Of a stretch of DNA of 16,983 bases, positions 16,904 to 16,983 are shown piece by piece. The stretch covers positions 1 through 16,983 of the forward strand of contig JASLDQ010000033.1 of NCBI GenBank assembly GCA_030151505.1. The letters are read 5' to 3'. The notes beneath the pieces are model-generated. The model saw nothing but the letters and a program-made list of their open reading frames with translations. It did no database searches and had not been told where the DNA came from. A program made the position numbers and the translations under genes. How positions within the stretch are numbered: the first letter of the stretch is position 1; every line of letters begins with the position of its first letter. This stretch comes from Chromobacteriaceae bacterium (GTDB lineage Bacteria > Pseudomonadota > Gammaproteobacteria > Burkholderiales > Aquaspirillaceae).

Positions 16904-16983
16904 GTCGCACGCCTTGCTCGCCCGATTATGTCGGCCCCTGACTCAGGCGCCTTGCATGGCCGGAGGTGGCTCCGCACCCGGTC
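16904..16983. other. window edge, possible end of a neighbouring minus-strand gene
   Basis: These 80 bases are too short to assign. Read on the minus strand, one frame ends PGAEPPPAMQGA followed by a stop at 16945-16943, and another ends at 16928-16926. A plus-strand frame opens with an ATG at 16928. The terminator next to them suits a minus-strand gene ending here, but the frame cannot be decided from the window. Confidence 0.25.

Noticed and set aside
15184..16977. Minus-strand 597-codon frame overlapping mrpA in another frame
   Set aside because: It crosses the terminator and is Arg/Gly-rich; the true MrpA frame explains this DNA.
1..16983. CRISPR array, tRNA, rRNA, insertion sequence or phage genes
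   Set aside because: I saw no spaced repeats, no tRNA-like cloverleaf, no transposase motifs and no terminal repeats. The window is filled by conserved operons.

Overview
The window is GC-rich DNA (only the promoter regions are AT-rich) from a Gram-negative bacterium. The gene content and order fit a betaproteobacterium. A Chromobacteriaceae-type host is my guess from the combination of Mrp, Kdp and Lap genes; I have no marker gene to prove it. Every gene I can support lies on the minus strand, so the biological order runs from right to left.

Right part (16983 to 10780): after a strong bidirectional terminator comes a six-gene Mrp/Mnh/Pha Na+(K+)/H+ antiporter operon. It begins with a fused MrpA-MrpB protein, followed by MrpC, MrpD, MrpE, MrpF and MrpG. 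Most genes overlap by 1 or 4 bases, but mrpC and mrpD are 76 bases apart. mrpD carries an apparent single-base deletion near its 5' end that splits it into two frames. The mrpA start codon has no Shine-Dalgarno sequence and sits directly after a good -10 box, which suggests a leaderless message.

Middle part (10780 to 2339): a 324-base spacer contains a very recognisable KdpE operator (TTTATA-N5-TTTACA). It leads into the high-affinity K+ uptake operon: an uncharacterised 32-residue membrane peptide, then kdpF, kdpA, kdpB, kdpC, kdpD and kdpE. KdpF and the 32-residue peptide are very short; both are read directly from the sequence. KdpB has DKTAT instead of the nearly invariant P-type ATPase DKTGT at its phosphorylation site. 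The 145 bases between kdpC and kdpD hold several inverted repeats, two of which are mutually exclusive.

Left part (2338 to 1): lapG, a periplasmic calcium-dependent cysteine protease, followed 9 bases later by lapD, an inner-membrane c-di-GMP receptor with degenerate GGDEF and EAL motifs. lapD runs off the window. Together they form the known switch that controls release of large surface adhesins. No adhesin or adhesin secretion gene is in view.

Working together: Mrp exports Na+ in exchange for protons, Kdp scavenges K+ under limitation with KdpD/KdpE sensing it, and LapD/LapG controls attachment. The first two make a cation-homeostasis block. All systems belong to known families. I did not find an undescribed multi-gene system; the notable points are the mrpD frameshift, the DKTAT motif, the extra small membrane peptide and the leader/intergenic RNA structures.
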